Assembly: GCA_024642765.1 (NCBI GenBank)
Contig: JAHEAM010000180.1
Coordinates: forward strand, 1 to 7,529
Direction of reading: 5' to 3'
Source of the DNA: Planctomycetaceae bacterium
GTDB lineage: Bacteria > Planctomycetota > Planctomycetia > Pirellulales > Pirellulaceae
Length of the DNA stretch: 7,529 bases
Shown here: positions 6,213 through 7,529 of the stretch, piece by piece
Layout: every line of letters starts with the position of its first letter
How positions within the stretch are numbered: position 1 is the first letter of the stretch
Program-made: the position numbers and the translations under genes
The notes under the pieces: generated by a model
Database searches by the model: none
What the model saw: the letters and a program-made list of their open reading frames with translations, nothing else
What the model was told of the DNA's origin: nothing

Positions 6213-6235
6213 GGGAATTCCTTTAATTCCTTTTT
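6211..6235 (+). terminator. Intrinsic terminator of the MFS gene
   Basis: GGAATT (6214-6219) and AATTCC (6225-6230) form a stem around a CCTTT loop and are followed directly by TTTTT (6231-6235). Two G-U pairs can extend the stem into the stop codon. The arrangement is that of a rho-independent terminator, though the stem is low in GC. It sits between convergent genes. Confidence 0.5.
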
Positions 6236-6337
6236 CTGGCTCCGGATATCCTCGATGAAAGCCAAACTCTCTCAAAATTAGTCTCGTACCATCTTGGGAG
6301 GCATTGAGCAAATGCAGAAGAGCTCATCAAAGAAAGT

Positions 6338-6928
6338 TCAATCCGCAAATTTGTCCGCAAGTCGTTTGAGCGTTCGTTGATTGCGCATTGAGTTGGGGAC
6401 AGCGATCGCTTTTTCTAGTTTATTGCCCTGAAACAGCTCCGAGTCGCTGATTTTTGGCCCGCGACAGAGCCACCAGATTTCACTACCAGAAAATGCAAAA
6501 TCGTCGTAGTCACTGCGCAAATCAGCAATACTTTTCTTCATTTCGACGGTTGCGGGTTTATCTAAAAAGCCAACATGTGTCGTAAACGTTTTTTGCTGAG
6601 TAACGTTTAGTTTAAATGGATTCGCTTCGGCGATTACTTTGATTTGCGTGTAACCGCGTAGAAAAGTTCTTGATGCGAAACCAAGCGTATTGAGTAATTG
6701 TCCTTCGATTTCCTTTCGCAGACCGACCTGATCTTTACGGGGCGTTTCAAACACAACGTTCCCACTCGCCAAAAAAGTCTTGACATTCTGGAGGCCGACT
6801 GCCGAAAACGCTTCAATCAATTGCGGACTTCTTGCCGTTCGGTTCCCAAGGTTGACACCGCGCAAAAACGCCACAAACCGCGCTGCCAAAACGCCAGTGG
6901 TGTGTATGGTGTGTACTCTCTTTGCCAT
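6338..6928 (-). CDS. DUF1697 domain protein
   Basis: A member of the DUF1697 family (Pfam PF08002), small cytoplasmic proteins of unknown function. Recognition rests on VAFLRGVNLGNR (residues 19-30), followed by FSAVGLQNVKTFLASGNVVFET (41-62). The late RNQRTLKRLADKFAD matches the usual RNxxTxxKL ending of the family. The 196 residues are a little longer than the common size of about 180, because of an unusual N-terminal stretch (MAKRVHTIHTTGVLAAR) ahead of the conserved start. No Shine-Dalgarno precedes the ATG; a later TTG (codon 14) or GTG (codon 19) would give the more usual N-terminus but also lacks one. It begins 30 nt after the stop of the upstream minus-strand gene, suggesting co-transcription or translational coupling. 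It ends at TGA. Confidence 0.87.
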   Translation of the reverse strand: MAKRVHTIHTTGVLAARFVAFLRGVNLGNRTARSPQLIEAFSAVGLQNVKTFLASGNVVFETPRKDQVGLRKEIEGQLLNTLGFASRTFLRGYTQIKVIAEANPFKLNVTQQKTFTTHVGFLDKPATVEMKKSIADLRSDYDDFAFSGSEIWWLCRGPKISDSELFQGNKLEKAIAVPNSMRNQRTLKRLADKFAD

Positions 6929-6958
6929 CTTGTTGCGTGTGACGCTAAACGGAGTGGA

Positions 6959-7414
6959 TCAATCGGAAAGGTTGGCATCCGCGGCACTGAAAAGCGGTTG
7001 CATCAAATCGCAGATTGTCGTCGCGTGGCGACGTATATACTGCAACAACTTAATGTCACTTGGAGACATTTCGCCGTCGCGCGATATATGCTTTTGAATC
7101 CACTCAGCTTCATCTGCGGAAACTTCGCCGGGCGTGTTCAGGTCATAAACGACGAACCGTGCAATTGCGTTAACGTATAGCTCCGTCCAAGTCTCACAGT
7201 TTTCATCATTTCTACCAACGAGTTTATTGATACGAAACAACATTTCGGCTTCGTCCGCCGTGATAATCCAATCGGCGTTCAAATGTTTATCGAGGGCCTG
7301 GACAGCCTCCGTTGATACTTTGCCTTCTGCCACCAAATCCTTGATGATTTCCTCAGCGGTTTTTGACTGGAACTGATTCATGTTTTTGGATTCCACCATC
7401 TTAAAGACGAACAT
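6959..7414 (-). CDS. Small acidic protein with a duplicated EF-hand/TerB-like motif
   Basis: I do not recognise a named family. The 151-residue product has no signal peptide or membrane helix and looks helical and acidic. Two segments align without gaps at an offset of 65 residues: 33-62 (VSTEAVQALDKHLNADWIIT...) and 98-127 (VSADEAEWIQKHISRDGEMS...). Shared positions are VS, KH(L/I), D, (I/M)(T/S), (E/D), L and I. The pattern Dxx(I/M)(T/S)xx(E/D) resembles the second half of an EF-hand loop or the repeats of TerB-like proteins, but the first loop ligand is His, so calcium binding is doubtful. Three in-frame ATGs compete: 7414, 7399 and 7381. None has a good Shine-Dalgarno. The last gives MNQFQSKTAEE and has GGTGGA 10-11 nt upstream. 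It lies directly upstream of the DUF1697 gene, probably in one transcript. Confidence 0.75.
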   Translation of the reverse strand: MFVFKMVESKNMNQFQSKTAEEIIKDLVAEGKVSTEAVQALDKHLNADWIITADEAEMLFRINKLVGRNDENCETWTELYVNAIARFVVYDLNTPGEVSADEAEWIQKHISRDGEMSPSDIKLLQYIRRHATTICDLMQPLFSAADANLSD

Positions 7415-7427
7415 TCAACTGTTCATG

Positions 7428-7456
7428 AGGCTAGTCTCAGACAAAATCGAATTCAA
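7428..7456 (-). promoter_or_regulatory. Candidate promoter of the right-end minus-strand genes
   Basis: On the minus strand, TTGAAT (7451-7456) and TAGCCT (7428-7433) are 17 bp apart, a sigma-70-like arrangement with a mediocre -10. Transcription would begin near 7421, leaving only about 7 nt before the ATG at 7414 but about 40 nt before the ATG at 7381. If real, it favours the shorter protein. The remaining bases to the window end show no gene. Confidence 0.3.
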
Positions 7457-7529
7457 CTAGGCAGATCAAAAAACCGTAAATCTTTGAATGAAATGATTGA
7501 TATTCTTCCTGAATTTAAGCACCATATTT

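Overview
The window looks like a chromosomal piece of a planctomycete, probably near the Pirellulaceae. This is inferred from protein style, not from a search. The clues are a Tat-signal Gfo/Idh/MocA oxidoreductase of the kind greatly expanded in that phylum, a Tat-exported Fe/Mn superoxide dismutase, a small DinB-like protein, and single genes in switching orientations with long gaps. Base composition looks moderate. There are no tRNA or rRNA genes, IS elements, CRISPR arrays or phage genes.

Layout from left to right. (1) 1-330 has no convincing gene; it holds an AT-rich dyad and a GC-rich hairpin that probably terminates rpsT. (2) rpsT (ribosomal protein S20, minus strand) has its last codons copied into its own 3' untranslated region: a 24-nt perfect repeat 31 nt apart, plus a third shorter copy. 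(3) An AlkD-type DNA glycosylase (minus, TTG start) is divergent from a DinB-family protein (plus); the 144-bp gap holds three short palindromes. (4) A Tat-signal Gfo/Idh/MocA oxidoreductase (minus, GTG start) is divergent from the Tat-signal superoxide dismutase (plus). Their 300-bp gap has an operator-like inverted repeat. (5) An MFS transporter (plus) is interrupted by one in-frame TGA at codon 303, after which the same frame runs on to a normal end. (6) A likely two-gene minus-strand unit ends the window: a small acidic protein with a duplicated EF-hand/TerB-like motif, then a DUF1697 protein 30 nt downstream.

There is no obvious multi-gene system. The functions are ordinary housekeeping and stress-related: translation, base-lesion repair, superoxide removal, envelope oxidoreduction and transport. 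The most unusual items are the duplicated rpsT 3' end with its GCGAAGC mini-hairpins, the clean single-stop interruption of the transporter, and the duplicated-motif small protein. Six of the eight inferred terminal stops are TAG and two are TGA; none is TAA.
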